A stretch of DNA of 35,063 nt from positions 1-35,063 of IMG/VR virus record IMGVR_UViG_3300022540_000911; one strand, given 5' to 3'. Position 1 is the first letter of the stretch, and each line of letters starts with the position of its first letter. The notes under the pieces are model-generated. The model saw only the letters and a list, made by a program, of their open reading frames with translations, was not told the origin of the DNA and ran no database searches. This document shows, in pieces, positions 20,513 through 29,871 of this stretch. The translations under genes and the position numbers were made by a program. This stretch comes from a virus.

Positions 20513-21826
20513 TTAATTCCCTCCTTTTACAAGTTCAGTGAAGAGAGTTTTTTTGAATCCTAACTTCACATTATATCCTTTATTAGTCCATTCAATTTCA
20601 GATACAGGAACTACTTTTGATGTTCCTTCACTATCGAATATGGTTACTAATTCATACAATGAAAGTGTTCTAATATCAATTGGTCCAATGTTTGTTTCAT
20701 TTAAAATAATATATTCAACATACCTTGCATTAATTAATTCAGATATTGCTAGATATTGTGATGCACTAAAGTATTCCTCATTAAATATTTTGGAAACTGT
20801 TGGTTCTATTCTTTGAGCTGCTGGGATGCTATCAATATAAACTTGGTTATCTTTTCCTAAGTAATAGTTAATTCTAACTGTTTCTATTACTCCAGTAAAC
20901 CCCCAATTTATTACATTTTGCATATAGAATGTTCTTAATAAAGTATCTTCATATGCTGTTCCATCCCATAGTTGTACTTTGAAAACATAATCAAAGTTCC
21001 AATCTTCTGTTGAATCATCAAAGTTTGATGGTTTCCAAGTTTCGGGTAACAAGACACCTTCAACATCAATAATTTCTTGTAACGCTCCAGGTGTTGCATT
21101 GTATAGTTCTTCCGATGAGTAAATAAAGGTATGATTAGTAAATGTTTCTTGAGTTCTCAATACCGCTATAGTGTTGTTGATTTTCACTTCCGTTGTTGTT
21201 TTATCGAATGTGAAATCATCAAGTTTAATTTCTTCGGTTTCGGTACTTGCAATGATTGATATTTTAACAGTTGGAACACTCGATATTAATCCTAGATACT
21301 CCATTTCAATATAATAATTATAATGAGCTAAGTATATCTTAAGATATTTCCAAGCATTAACAATGTTGGATGTTCCAGCATAATTTCCTACAAATGATGT
21401 GTCTTGAGTGTTGGCTGGTATCACATTGATGAAATCAATATTACCATTATACTGGGTTTCAACTTCCCCGATCACTCTTGTAAATACATTTTCTAAACTC
21501 ATATACTCTTCATCAAGTTCAATTTCATAAGTAGTTAATTGTGTATAATCCATTATGATTTGTGTGTCAAATACTTTTCTAAAATCATCACCTCTAAATG
21601 TTACAAGTCCATTGTCTTGAGTAATGTTTTTCATAAATCCAGAATATTGATAATGTCCAATGTCATTTTTAAAAACAAAGATTAATCCATCAGATATATC
21701 ATCATGTGTAACACCTTTAAAAGTGCTTGTATCAAAATCAAAAACTCTTCTAATGATGCTCCATTCTTCTATTTCAATGTTTGAAAGATGTACTCCATCT
21801 TTATCATATACTTCAACAAAATACAT
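20513..21826 (-). CDS. Tail-associated protein (Tal / Gp37-like)
   Basis: 437 residues from ATG 21826 (MYFVEVYDKDGVHLSNIEIEEWSIIRR), which fits the usual N-terminus of Tal-type siphovirus tail-tip proteins and has AGAAGGAG 8 nt upstream. The rest matches the prophage tail endopeptidase/Gp37-like fold: repeated beta blocks and alpha regions, ending EWTNKGYNVKLGF. No peptidase domain is seen, which agrees with a host lacking peptidoglycan. It forms the hub below Dit. An in-frame extension upstream encodes a hydrophobic segment (separate entry). Confidence 0.75.
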   Translation of the reverse strand: MYFVEVYDKDGVHLSNIEIEEWSIIRRVFDFDTSTFKGVTHDDISDGLIFVFKNDIGHYQYSGFMKNITQDNGLVTFRGDDFRKVFDTQIIMDYTQLTTYEIELDEEYMSLENVFTRVIGEVETQYNGNIDFINVIPANTQDTSFVGNYAGTSNIVNAWKYLKIYLAHYNYYIEMEYLGLISSVPTVKISIIASTETEEIKLDDFTFDKTTTEVKINNTIAVLRTQETFTNHTFIYSSEELYNATPGALQEIIDVEGVLLPETWKPSNFDDSTEDWNFDYVFKVQLWDGTAYEDTLLRTFYMQNVINWGFTGVIETVRINYYLGKDNQVYIDSIPAAQRIEPTVSKIFNEEYFSASQYLAISELINARYVEYIILNETNIGPIDIRTLSLYELVTIFDSEGTSKVVPVSEIEWTNKGYNVKLGFKKTLFTELVKGGN

Positions 21827-21925
21827 ATCATCAACTCCTTCTATTTCCGGTCTTGATTCTACCAATAATATTGTGCATAAAACCATGATCATTAGTGATG
21901 TTATTACTAATATTTTTTTCCACAT
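21827..21925 (-). other. In-frame N-terminal extension with hydrophobic segment
   Basis: ATG 21925 lies one base after the Dit gene stop and opens 33 codons in frame with the Tal gene: MWKKILVITSLMIMVLCTIL followed by LVESRPEIEGVDD. Two lysines then an 18-residue hydrophobic stretch look like a signal or membrane anchor. Upstream GGGTGG is a modest ribosome site. If used, a membrane-anchored isoform of the tail protein would be made. Confidence 0.45.
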
Positions 21926-21926
21926 A

Positions 21927-24842
21927 TTAATCAACCACCCATTCTTTCCAAGTTGTTTTTCCAGCCGTTGCTCCATTAATAGTGATTCTATGATTTCCTT
22001 CTGGAATACTAAAGAATGTTTCATCACTTTTATCTACATAATCATAAGCATTAGAACCATCAGCAAATTTTATAGTTTTCTTTTCACTATCAATAATGTA
22101 AGTTAGTGGATAGCTTTGTCCTGATCCTGTGAAATCCATGTTAATTTCTTGATCGGTTGTTAATGTATCAAGATTTTCTAATTCAATTAACATAGTAGCA
22201 CTATTTGTTGTAAACTCCATTATAGGAAGGATCGGTAATGGATAATTGTTAGTTATATTAACTTCATCACTCGCTATTACTTCATTATATAAGTAAAATG
22301 GTGTTAATCTCTTCCACGTGAATTTACTAATGATTAAGCTCGATGTTTCTTTTTCAGTTTTTGGAGCTGCTAATAATCTTACATCTGTAAATCTTGACCC
22401 TTGACCCCAATCGTATTCAATAATGTTTTCATCATCTGCGATGAATTGCATTAATAAGTTATAACCATCATATGCATTATAATTGATTCCAAAGTTGATT
22501 TTAAATTGCATATTTTCAAAGTCTAATTCTTGTCCATATACTAAATCTCCAACACTTAGCAATTTTGTTCTTGTTCCAAACCCTATTGGCTCTGTAATCA
22601 AGAATACTTCTGGTTCTACAATTACATTTTCTATTAGATAAAATGTTGATGCCATAGTGTCTAATTGTGATTGCGTAATTCTTTCATCAAATATGTTTAT
22701 ATCAAGTAAAACAACTTGACTTAAATAAAAATCTTTGCCTGTTGCTTCGACTAAATCAAGATAGTTTGCTCTAAATCTTAATTGTGAATCATCATCAATT
22801 TCATCTAAAGATGACAAAATATAATCTCCTATTGCAATTGGTTCAACTAAAGAATCAAATAATTCAGAACCATTTGTATATAGTCTAAATAAATTCATAA
22901 CACTATCTACTATCCCTACTTTTGCTCTTGTAAAATAATTATGTGCGTGTTCTAAAACAATATCGGTTAGTTGGATATATGTGTAAAAGGCATCGCTTGT
23001 TCCAGCGCTTTCCACTTTCAATTTTCCATCTTCTCCAAGTGTTATAGATGCATGTGATGTTAAGAAATTGACAAAATCAACACTAATCTGGTTGAATTTT
23101 TCAAATATATCACTATAAGTTAATTCTGTTTTTTCTAAATTTCTTCTTGCTAAATACATTTCCACCCAAATATCCATTTGTAATTGTGTTGGTTCAACTG
23201 CAAATAATGACATATTAACTATAATAAAATTTTTAGCTTCCCATTCGTTGCCGCTTAATTCATTATCAAATCCTATTCTAAAACTACCAGGAAAATCAAC
23301 TGTATGACTAAATATGATACTTAATTTTTGCCATAACCCATTCCCAGTATAGTCAATTATTCCAAGACTTCCTGAATGATTTATAGCATTAATATTGTTA
23401 GCTGTAGATTTCAAATCAATAGCATAATAATAGTTAATGTTAGCTAATAAATTAAATACATATCCAATATAAGATGTGTTTATTCCATCATTTTCAAAAT
23501 GCTGAATTCCATTAGAAACACCTAAATTAATACAATTAATATTAACATAGTTATCAGCAAGAGAATCTCCATCTTTATCTTCGAAAAATGGATTTGATGC
23601 ACCATTATTATGTTCAAATATATCTCTTAAGGTTAATCCTTCATAAACAACTTCATCTATTGATTTATTTGTATAGGCTATATCTAATTTTGAAGTTCCC
23701 GATCCTTTATAATAAGTTTTACCATTTTCTTGATAATCATATTTGATTTTTTTATATAGAGCAATAATATAATCCATTATTTCTTTTGTCATATACTCAT
23801 CAAAGATTTTTAGATTGAACACATATACATTATCCATTCTTAAATTTGTTCCTTCTGCCAATGCTGCGCTAGAATAATTATGTCTTAAATAAAGACTGGC
23901 ATCAGCGTGAACTATTTCTGTTTCTAAAATACCACTTAAATTGTACCAAGTGTCCATTGTTGGTAATGGAACGATTTCAAATTGGTGGTCTACCGATCCA
24001 TCATAATATAAAAGCCATAAGGATTCCAAAACATTATTATCAACTTTAAAATCGGCATTTGCATACATTTTAGAATATTCATGTATTAAATCATCTTGTG
24101 CTGAGTAACCAAATGTTGCCGAAGCATCAATTATAGAATTGTTTAATTCTTTATCAATTATAGAGTTTACATTAGTTCCTTTAGCTCTCCAATCGCTCAA
24201 ATCTGAATTATCAAAATTTCCATTTATTACTAAGTTTTCTACTACAAACTCTCTTAAAGTATATGTTTCTTTTGTGATACCATATCTCAATTTATAAGTT
24301 TCTATCCACATATTATATTGTGTTTTTGAAGGAGAATTAACGGGTAAAAATGTTTCTTTCTCACTAATAAACTCAACTGTATTTGCTTGTAAGAATGTTT
24401 CTAAATCTGAACTTGTGTTTCCACCTAAACGAGATTGTAGTATTTTAAGTCTAAATTGACCTGTAGTTTTATTTATTACGATGCTTTCCTCATCTAAAGT
24501 GAATTGATTAGGTGTTCCATCTTCGGTATATACAGGAAATTCAATATTTCCAATTCTCAAATATACATTAGCTGTTTTGGTTCCATCGGTTACTATTTTA
24601 TATCCAAGTATAGATTGTAATTCCTTCGAAAATCTATATGTGATTGTATCAGTTTGTGATAAAGTCCACCCCGTAGCAAACTTAACAACATCGTTATAAT
24701 CTCTTAAAAATATATCACGATAAGTATATTGTGTACCATCACTATCAATATAAGCTACTTCATCAATGGTTTTATTTGTATAAATAATTGTATCTAGTCC
24801 TATTTTTTCATAATCTTTATTTAATATATCAATTTTTCTCAT
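21927..24842 (-). CDS. Large distal tail (Dit-like) protein with repeated insertion modules
   Basis: 971 residues. The last 225 (GTRTKLLSVGDLVYGQELDF to the C-terminus) resemble the N-terminal ring domain of siphovirus Dit proteins. Ahead of it are three similar beta-sandwich modules of about 160-200 residues, ending near 342-365, 542-567 and 711-737 with a shared pattern (IFDEYMTKEIMDYI, VEPTQLQMDIWVEMY, IFDERITQSQLDTM) and linked by TYTLREF/TLRDIF/TYSDIF motifs. LVINGNFDNSDLSDW is typical of carbohydrate-binding (CBM4/9-like) modules. Likely function is tail-tip ring plus receptor binding. AGGAGG precedes ATG 24842. Confidence 0.7.
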   Translation of the reverse strand: MRKIDILNKDYEKIGLDTIIYTNKTIDEVAYIDSDGTQYTYRDIFLRDYNDVVKFATGWTLSQTDTITYRFSKELQSILGYKIVTDGTKTANVYLRIGNIEFPVYTEDGTPNQFTLDEESIVINKTTGQFRLKILQSRLGGNTSSDLETFLQANTVEFISEKETFLPVNSPSKTQYNMWIETYKLRYGITKETYTLREFVVENLVINGNFDNSDLSDWRAKGTNVNSIIDKELNNSIIDASATFGYSAQDDLIHEYSKMYANADFKVDNNVLESLWLLYYDGSVDHQFEIVPLPTMDTWYNLSGILETEIVHADASLYLRHNYSSAALAEGTNLRMDNVYVFNLKIFDEYMTKEIMDYIIALYKKIKYDYQENGKTYYKGSGTSKLDIAYTNKSIDEVVYEGLTLRDIFEHNNGASNPFFEDKDGDSLADNYVNINCINLGVSNGIQHFENDGINTSYIGYVFNLLANINYYYAIDLKSTANNINAINHSGSLGIIDYTGNGLWQKLSIIFSHTVDFPGSFRIGFDNELSGNEWEAKNFIIVNMSLFAVEPTQLQMDIWVEMYLARRNLEKTELTYSDIFEKFNQISVDFVNFLTSHASITLGEDGKLKVESAGTSDAFYTYIQLTDIVLEHAHNYFTRAKVGIVDSVMNLFRLYTNGSELFDSLVEPIAIGDYILSSLDEIDDDSQLRFRANYLDLVEATGKDFYLSQVVLLDINIFDERITQSQLDTMASTFYLIENVIVEPEVFLITEPIGFGTRTKLLSVGDLVYGQELDFENMQFKINFGINYNAYDGYNLLMQFIADDENIIEYDWGQGSRFTDVRLLAAPKTEKETSSLIISKFTWKRLTPFYLYNEVIASDEVNITNNYPLPILPIMEFTTNSATMLIELENLDTLTTDQEINMDFTGSGQSYPLTYIIDSEKKTIKFADGSNAYDYVDKSDETFFSIPEGNHRITINGATAGKTTWKEWVVD

Positions 24843-24854
24843 GATCCTTACCTC

Positions 24855-27059
24855 CTAGAATTGTTGTGCTAATTTTAGATTTATTTCACTAATTAAAGCA
24901 TCCGTATCTAATTCATCTGCAAAGTTTTCTACTGTTACATTTATTACTATATCCCTTTGCGAATTATCAATGTTTGTTGTTGGTGATGTTGATGCAAGTA
25001 AATCTCCTGCCGATTGTTCACCAATCACATTTTGAGTATCTAATTCTAATGGGATTGCATCTGGAATGTCTGTTGTATCTACTCCAGGTGCTGTTGCTAA
25101 TTTTGTAACTGTTTCTCCAACAAAGTTGACAACTTCATCAAATCCAGGAACTTCAAAATCGGGAATTGTTACATTTATTGCAATATCTTCTAGCTCTTTA
25201 AGTTTATCAAATCCTAAGAATCCAGCGATTGCATTAAAACCTTTTATTAGTCCATTAATCAAATCTAATGCTCCGTTTATTGTACTCTCAATTGCATCAA
25301 TAACTTTTTGTAATATAGATGGAACCACTCCAAAAACTTTACCCCATAAATTCCCTATAAATTCAAGTACCGGAGCTAAAACTTTTGAAAGTTTATCTGA
25401 TAAAAATTGAACTCCTTCTGCAACTTTATCAATTGCGAATGTTACAACTTTATTTAATATATCAGCAATGAATTGAAACACTTTTGCCATAAATTGCATT
25501 TGCATAGCATTGGCTTTAAGGATCGGTTGCAATACATTTAATAAGATATTTATTAAAGGAATTATTGATTCTACCATTCCACTAAATTGATTTATTATTA
25601 ATGATAATATTGGTGATAATATGTTTAATAGGGCATCAATTAAAGGCATTAGTGATTGGAATAATGTTTGGAATAACCCCATTATTACATTCAAAATTGG
25701 CATCAATGCCGATCCTAATGTTTTAACTAATCCATTTATGCTATCTCTAAATTGTTCGTTTCTTGCATATAGCAATGCAAGTAATCCGATCACAACTGTT
25801 ATAACTAAAATGATTGGATGAGCTGAAAGGAATGTTAATGCTACTCGAAGCCCTTTTACCATCTTAATCAATCCACCTATTCCAGATGTAAGCTTTCCAA
25901 ATATTATCAACATTGGTGCCAAAGCTGTTATAAACGCTAATACACCAAAGATAATAGACATTTGTGCTTCACTTAAATTACCAAACCATTCTGCCAATTT
26001 CTGGACAAAAGGAATCACATTGGTTTGTATGATTCCGGCTAGTGTTGTCATTAATGGAATAAGAGCTGCTCCAAGTTGATTCTTAATTTGTTCAAATCCA
26101 AATTTTAATTTGTCTAATGTTCCATCTAATTCTCCTAATGAATTTACTTGTTCATTAGTTAAAAATCCAAATGTTTCAAATTCACTAGATAATTCGGCTA
26201 CTCCTTCCGATCCAACTTTTAATAAAGGGATCATGGATGCACCTAATTTAGTTCCAAATATTTCATTTGCTAATGCAACTTGTTGAGTTTCAGATTCTAA
26301 ATCAGCTAAAGCATTTATTATGTTTTCTAGGTTTGCTTCCATTCCTAGACTAGCTTGTTCTGTAGTTATTCCTAAACTTTGCATTGCTTTAGCTGGTCCA
26401 TCTAAATTTCCTTGAGCCAAATTTGCTAATGCATCTTGAATTTTTACTGTTCCAGCTGCGAATTTTTCCGTTCCAACATCTGTTTGTTCGGCAATAAAAT
26501 TCCATCTTTGTAATGCTTCGGCTGATATATTCAAAGAAGTAGACATTGTTGCTATGTCATCTCCTGCTTCAATAGCTGATGAACCTATTTTAGCAAATCC
26601 TACTAATAAGGCTCCAGCTGCCGCGCTTAATGGAAGTAATTTTTTTCCTGTATTTTCTATACTTTTCCCGACTTTATCGAATTGTCCGGCTAATTTTTCT
26701 ATTTTAAGGTCTTTAATTTCTTTAAGTTTCTCACCAAATTTAGCAGCTTGAAATTCTGCTCTTGACAATGCTCTTTGAACATTTTCATATTCAGCGGATG
26801 TTTTATCAGTTCCTGTTTCATCAAGAAACTTTAATCTATCTCTTAAAGATTTAACTTTGATTTCAGTTTGTTCAAGTGAATCTTGAGCCAATTTTTGCGC
26901 TCTTAAGAATTGTTTTGCATCCCACTTAATATCTAATGACTTAGATAAATTGAAAACTTCCGTATTTGTTTGACGGATTGATTTATCCATTTTTTTGATT
27001 TCTTTATTAAACTTCTTAGTATCGGCATCAATACCGATCGTTAAACCAACAACAGCCAT
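24855..27059 (-). CDS. Tape measure protein
   Basis: 734 residues from ATG 27059 (MAVVGLTIGIDADTKKFNKE), chosen for the AGGTGG site and because the frame further upstream overlaps the chaperone. N-terminal coiled coil (about 10-140), then the TP901-type core with SLNISAEALQRWNFIAEQTD and IFGTKLGASMIPLL (about 190-310), a hydrophobic membrane-like region (about 365-430, IIFGVLAFITALAPMLIIFG), and long helical segments (MPILNVIMGLFQTLFQSLMP). No lytic domain. It sets tail length and may form a membrane channel at ejection. Confidence 0.9.
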   Translation of the reverse strand: MAVVGLTIGIDADTKKFNKEIKKMDKSIRQTNTEVFNLSKSLDIKWDAKQFLRAQKLAQDSLEQTEIKVKSLRDRLKFLDETGTDKTSAEYENVQRALSRAEFQAAKFGEKLKEIKDLKIEKLAGQFDKVGKSIENTGKKLLPLSAAAGALLVGFAKIGSSAIEAGDDIATMSTSLNISAEALQRWNFIAEQTDVGTEKFAAGTVKIQDALANLAQGNLDGPAKAMQSLGITTEQASLGMEANLENIINALADLESETQQVALANEIFGTKLGASMIPLLKVGSEGVAELSSEFETFGFLTNEQVNSLGELDGTLDKLKFGFEQIKNQLGAALIPLMTTLAGIIQTNVIPFVQKLAEWFGNLSEAQMSIIFGVLAFITALAPMLIIFGKLTSGIGGLIKMVKGLRVALTFLSAHPIILVITVVIGLLALLYARNEQFRDSINGLVKTLGSALMPILNVIMGLFQTLFQSLMPLIDALLNILSPILSLIINQFSGMVESIIPLINILLNVLQPILKANAMQMQFMAKVFQFIADILNKVVTFAIDKVAEGVQFLSDKLSKVLAPVLEFIGNLWGKVFGVVPSILQKVIDAIESTINGALDLINGLIKGFNAIAGFLGFDKLKELEDIAINVTIPDFEVPGFDEVVNFVGETVTKLATAPGVDTTDIPDAIPLELDTQNVIGEQSAGDLLASTSPTTNIDNSQRDIVINVTVENFADELDTDALISEINLKLAQQF

Positions 27060-27069
27060 TATCTTCCAC

Positions 27070-27758
27070 CTACTTTCTAAGTATTTCAGAATTAGAAGCT
27101 TCTCTAATTGTAACTCCTTGTTCTGCCAATCTTTCTTTTTCAAGTTTTTTGAAATGAACTAATAATTCTTCAATATCATATTCAACCATTAATGCAAGTA
27201 GATCGGTGTAGTTCAATCTACACATTAAGGCATATGGAACTCCATGATGTTTACACCTTTTGATAAGCGTAAAAATAAAAGGCGTGTTAGTCATTTTCTT
27301 CGGTTTCGAACTACCCGAAACTTTATTACTTAATTTACGAAGGTAACTAACACGCTCTTCTAGTTTTTTGAAACAGTATTTCCTAACTGTTCTATTATTA
27401 GTATGATTTTACCTAATATTTGTTCGGCAATTTCATAATCAAATAGTTTTGCAAAAGCTTTAAATGTAGGTAATTGTTCACTATTAACATAACAATATAG
27501 TAATTTCATAGCTCCTACAAAATTAACTTTCTTATCTTTGTTTGGATTTTTACTCCACTTTTTAACCATAGTAGTATAAGTGTTCAAATCATATCCTACT
27601 GTTGATTCAAAATGTTCTTCCCATTTTAGATGGGCTTGAAATGATGTATCAATTTCAACTGTCATTTCACCTTCGTGGCGTATAACTTTTGCAACTTCAA
27701 CACCATCAATTGTTTCAAATGTAACTTCCTTTTTTAGAGTTGGTAATTTAGTAATCAT
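27070..27758 (-). CDS. Tail assembly chaperone GT fusion, made by -1 frameshift
   Basis: Slippage on A AAA AAC (27369-27363) just before the TAG of the shorter chaperone moves ribosomes to the -1 frame, which is open from CTA (27363) through KKLEERVSYLRKLSNK and MTNTPFIFTLIKRC to the stop at 27070. The fusion would have about 229 residues. The downstream frame is too short and lacks a ribosome site of its own, and the G-then-GT layout before the tape measure gene is conserved in siphoviruses (lambda G/GT). The fusion binds the tape measure protein and recruits the tail tube. Confidence 0.8.
27282..27369 (-). promoter_or_regulatory. -1 ribosomal frameshift signal
   Basis: Heptamer A AAA AAC at 27369-27363 in the required register, a 7-nt spacer, then a perfect 10-bp stem GCGTGTTAGT (27355-27346) with ACTAACACGC (27291-27282). 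The 54-nt loop contains a further hairpin GTTTCG/CGAAAC (27321-27316 with 27308-27303). The zero-frame stop TAG follows the heptamer directly. Confidence 0.85.
27360..27758 (-). CDS. Tail assembly chaperone G
   Basis: 132 residues, ending QLGNTVSKN at the frameshift site. Starts MITKLPTLKKEVTFETIDG after AAAAGGGGG. Between the major tail protein and the tape measure gene, as expected for the G protein, which coats the tape measure during assembly. Mixed beta N-terminus and helical C-terminus. Confidence 0.82.
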   Translation of the reverse strand: MITKLPTLKKEVTFETIDGVEVAKVIRHEGEMTVEIDTSFQAHLKWEEHFESTVGYDLNTYTTMVKKWSKNPNKDKKVNFVGAMKLLYCYVNSEQLPTFKAFAKLFDYEIAEQILGKIILIIEQLGNTVSKN

Positions 27759-27778
27759 TGGTATTTCCCCCTTTTATT

Positions 27779-28390
27779 TTATGTTGCTGATTTTGGAGTA
27801 GGTACAGTATCACCAAATGTTGCATAATCTGCATCTCCAGGAACTGATTTCATTCTAAATACTTTAATAGTATTTCCATTTGTATCTACAAAGTCATCTG
27901 TTGATAAATTTGCTTCTAAATTTTGACCTAATACCGTCAATGGATATTCATAATTATTGATAGTAGGGTCATCTTCTGTTTGTTGGAAAGTTTCTCCAGC
28001 TTTTCCTGTGATACATCCAAACATCCAGAATTTAACTGTTTTAGTAACACCTAAAACAAGTGCATCTACTTCAAAATAAATAGCATGTTCGATTGTAGCT
28101 CTTTGTTGAATATCACCATGAGAACCATCATCTAATAATATTGCTCTATTACATGCGATTTCATAATCATCTTCAATGTTAGTAACTCCAATAGTTCCAG
28201 TTTTACCTTTATCATCACCAATAATCCCGATCACCATTCCATCACCATATAATTTTGTTTCATTATAATCGGCTTCTAAAGTTACGGCTGTTGCATAAGC
28301 AATCTCAATTGGAGCTGGATATGTCTTTGGTGCTGTTGGGATTGAATATTTTAAATTCTTACAGTTAAACTTAACCATAGTTGTTTTCAT
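27779..28390 (-). CDS. Major tail tube protein, phi13-like
   Basis: 203 residues, beta-rich. The pattern KNLKYSIPTAPKTYPAPIEIAYATAVTLEA with YNETKLYGDG, then IACNRAILLDDG and a long C-terminal part fits the phi13/TP901 family of major tail proteins. Forms hexameric rings of the tail tube. AAGGAGG precedes the ATG at 28390. Placed between HK97 gp10-like protein and the chaperones. Confidence 0.85.
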   Translation of the reverse strand: MKTTMVKFNCKNLKYSIPTAPKTYPAPIEIAYATAVTLEADYNETKLYGDGMVIGIIGDDKGKTGTIGVTNIEDDYEIACNRAILLDDGSHGDIQQRATIEHAIYFEVDALVLGVTKTVKFWMFGCITGKAGETFQQTEDDPTINNYEYPLTVLGQNLEANLSTDDFVDTNGNTIKVFRMKSVPGDADYATFGDTVPTPKSAT

Positions 28391-28393
28391 ATC

Positions 28394-28732
28394 TTATTTC
28401 CTCCTTAATTTACTTTCTATTCTTTTTATAAGATTTTGTGCTATCTGTGGTTCATTTCTTCGGAATGTAGCGATTATAAAAGGTTTTGGACCCCTTGCGC
28501 TATATTCCACAATGTTTGTTAATGGTCCATTCCAAGTCCAGGCTGAATTTGGATAATCTTTCGTTTTCCATCCTGCTTTGAACTTTCCAGTATCAACATT
28601 TATTGTGCTTCTTTCCATTAACCTTTTCACTTCTTCGTTTTCTTCTCGAAGGGCTTCATTGGTTAATTTGAAGTTTATTTTTTTAAATTCATTTAATGCT
28701 GTTTTCATTTGTTTTTGAAAATCATCTGCCAT
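28394..28732 (-). CDS. HK97 gp10-like neck/tail protein
   Basis: 112 residues. N-terminal helices (FQKQMKTALNEFKKIN), the conserved VDTGKFKAGWK block (about residues 44-54), and a basic C-terminus. The family sits at the head-tail junction or tail top. GAGGAG precedes ATG 28732. Confidence 0.8.
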   Translation of the reverse strand: MADDFQKQMKTALNEFKKINFKLTNEALREENEEVKRLMERSTINVDTGKFKAGWKTKDYPNSAWTWNGPLTNIVEYSARGPKPFIIATFRRNEPQIAQNLIKRIESKLRRK

Positions 28733-28736
28733 TGTA

Positions 28737-29180
28737 TCACTCCTCTACTGGTAGATCGGTGATGTTGGCTGATGCTATGAATGAAAAATTGTAAGCTAGA
28801 AGCGATGTATCATAAACAACTTGCCTCAACTCAAAATTTCCAAATGTAACCAGAAATGAATTATTTGTTGCATTTAGTAATGTAAATATCTTTTTATCGC
28901 GTGAATAAATATTAAGCTGAATCCTAGCTCTCCGAACACTTGGTTGTCCATCGCCATGTGCTAAGGCACCAAGATCAGAAACTTCATAAGTTGCATAAAG
29001 TGGTTTATCACTTGCATCTTTAGAGGTTACTTTCATAAACCAAAATAATGGATTGGATTCAACTTTTATTTCAGAAGCTTTTAATGTTGAGCCATCAATG
29101 AACCCAGCATTAATTAAAGCTTTTTCCGTTGCATCTATAGTTTGTTCTAATGCACTAACTACAGTAACCATTATAGCCAC
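28737..29180 (-). CDS. Putative tail terminator/completion protein
   Basis: 147 residues: an N-terminal helix (VVSALEQTIDATEKALINAG), strands WFMKVTS and RARIQLNIYSRD, and a C-terminal beta part. Fold pattern suggests a tail terminator or tail completion protein, which caps the tube at the neck. It lies before the gp10-like gene, the reverse of the common order, so the label is tentative. Overlaps the preceding gene by 10 nt. Confidence 0.6.
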   Translation of the reverse strand: MAIMVTVVSALEQTIDATEKALINAGFIDGSTLKASEIKVESNPLFWFMKVTSKDASDKPLYATYEVSDLGALAHGDGQPSVRRARIQLNIYSRDKKIFTLLNATNNSFLVTFGNFELRQVVYDTSLLAYNFSFIASANITDLPVEE

Positions 29181-29536
29181 CTCGTTTCAGCATATTCTTT
29201 TGTATTAAGTTCGCCACCTCGAATTGTGATTTCAGCTTTATAGAATTCTCTCATATCAATAAAATTTACCTCATAAGTCTTTTCTCCAAAACCTTTATCA
29301 AATTCAATAAACATATCATAGTTAATATCTCTTTTCATAATCACAAATTCATAACTACTTGAATTTTGAATACCATCCAATGCAGCTTGTTCATTACCAC
29401 TTAATTGTCTAGCATAGGCGTGAATGTATTTACCATTTGGATGGATGTATTGCTTAACCGATCCATCTTCATCTTCATAAAAAATCTTTATTTTGTGGGG
29501 TTTTAGGGGATATTGTAATTTTTTAAGTCCAGCCAT
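29171..29536 (-). CDS. Head closure / head-tail adaptor protein
   Basis: 121 residues, beta-rich (HKIKIFYEDEDGSVKQYIHP; KTYEVNFIDMREFYKAEITI). Size and position right after the connector match the SPP1 gp16/HK97 gp7-type stopper that closes the portal. TAATG overlap with the connector gene. Confidence 0.65.
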   Translation of the reverse strand: MAGLKKLQYPLKPHKIKIFYEDEDGSVKQYIHPNGKYIHAYARQLSGNEQAALDGIQNSSSYEFVIMKRDINYDMFIEFDKGFGEKTYEVNFIDMREFYKAEITIRGGELNTKEYAETRWL

Positions 29537-29841
29537 TAAGTTGCTGCCAATATTTTCTCATCTGCAATTATTTGCAAATCAACAATCAAACTATTTAATC
29601 CAATCGAATAATCGAATTCTTTATTATATCCTTCTGCCCCAAAGAATAAACTTCTTACATATTTTATTGCCCACTCTACAGCCAATGGCTCTTTTTCTAG
29701 TTCTGATGCAAAATCAAAACCAGTTTTTCTTTTAATTAAAGAGGAGGCTGTTTTTGAAAGTCGTTCTAACTCTTTATCATCATAATCGAAGTCCAAGTAT
29801 AAAGCTTCTCTAACCTCTTCAACTGTTAGTATTAAATTCAT
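29536..29841 (-). CDS. Head-tail connector, gp6-like
   Basis: 101 residues, mostly helical. N-terminal TVEEVREALYLDFDYDDKEL, then SSLIKRKTGFDF and a helix AVEWAIKYVRSLFFGAEG are typical of the HK97 gp6/SPP1 gp15 connector fold. Directly after the capsid gene. AGAGGAGG before ATG 29841. Confidence 0.82.
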   Translation of the reverse strand: MNLILTVEEVREALYLDFDYDDKELERLSKTASSLIKRKTGFDFASELEKEPLAVEWAIKYVRSLFFGAEGYNKEFDYSIGLNSLIVDLQIIADEKILAAT

Positions 29842-29871
29842 AATTTGCCTCCTCTAATTTTATTTTATTTC

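Noticed and set aside
27060-27143. Longer start of the tape measure gene at 27143
   Set aside because: The extra 28 codons overlap the frameshifted chaperone, have no ribosome site, and the family-like N-terminus begins at 27059 after AGGTGG.
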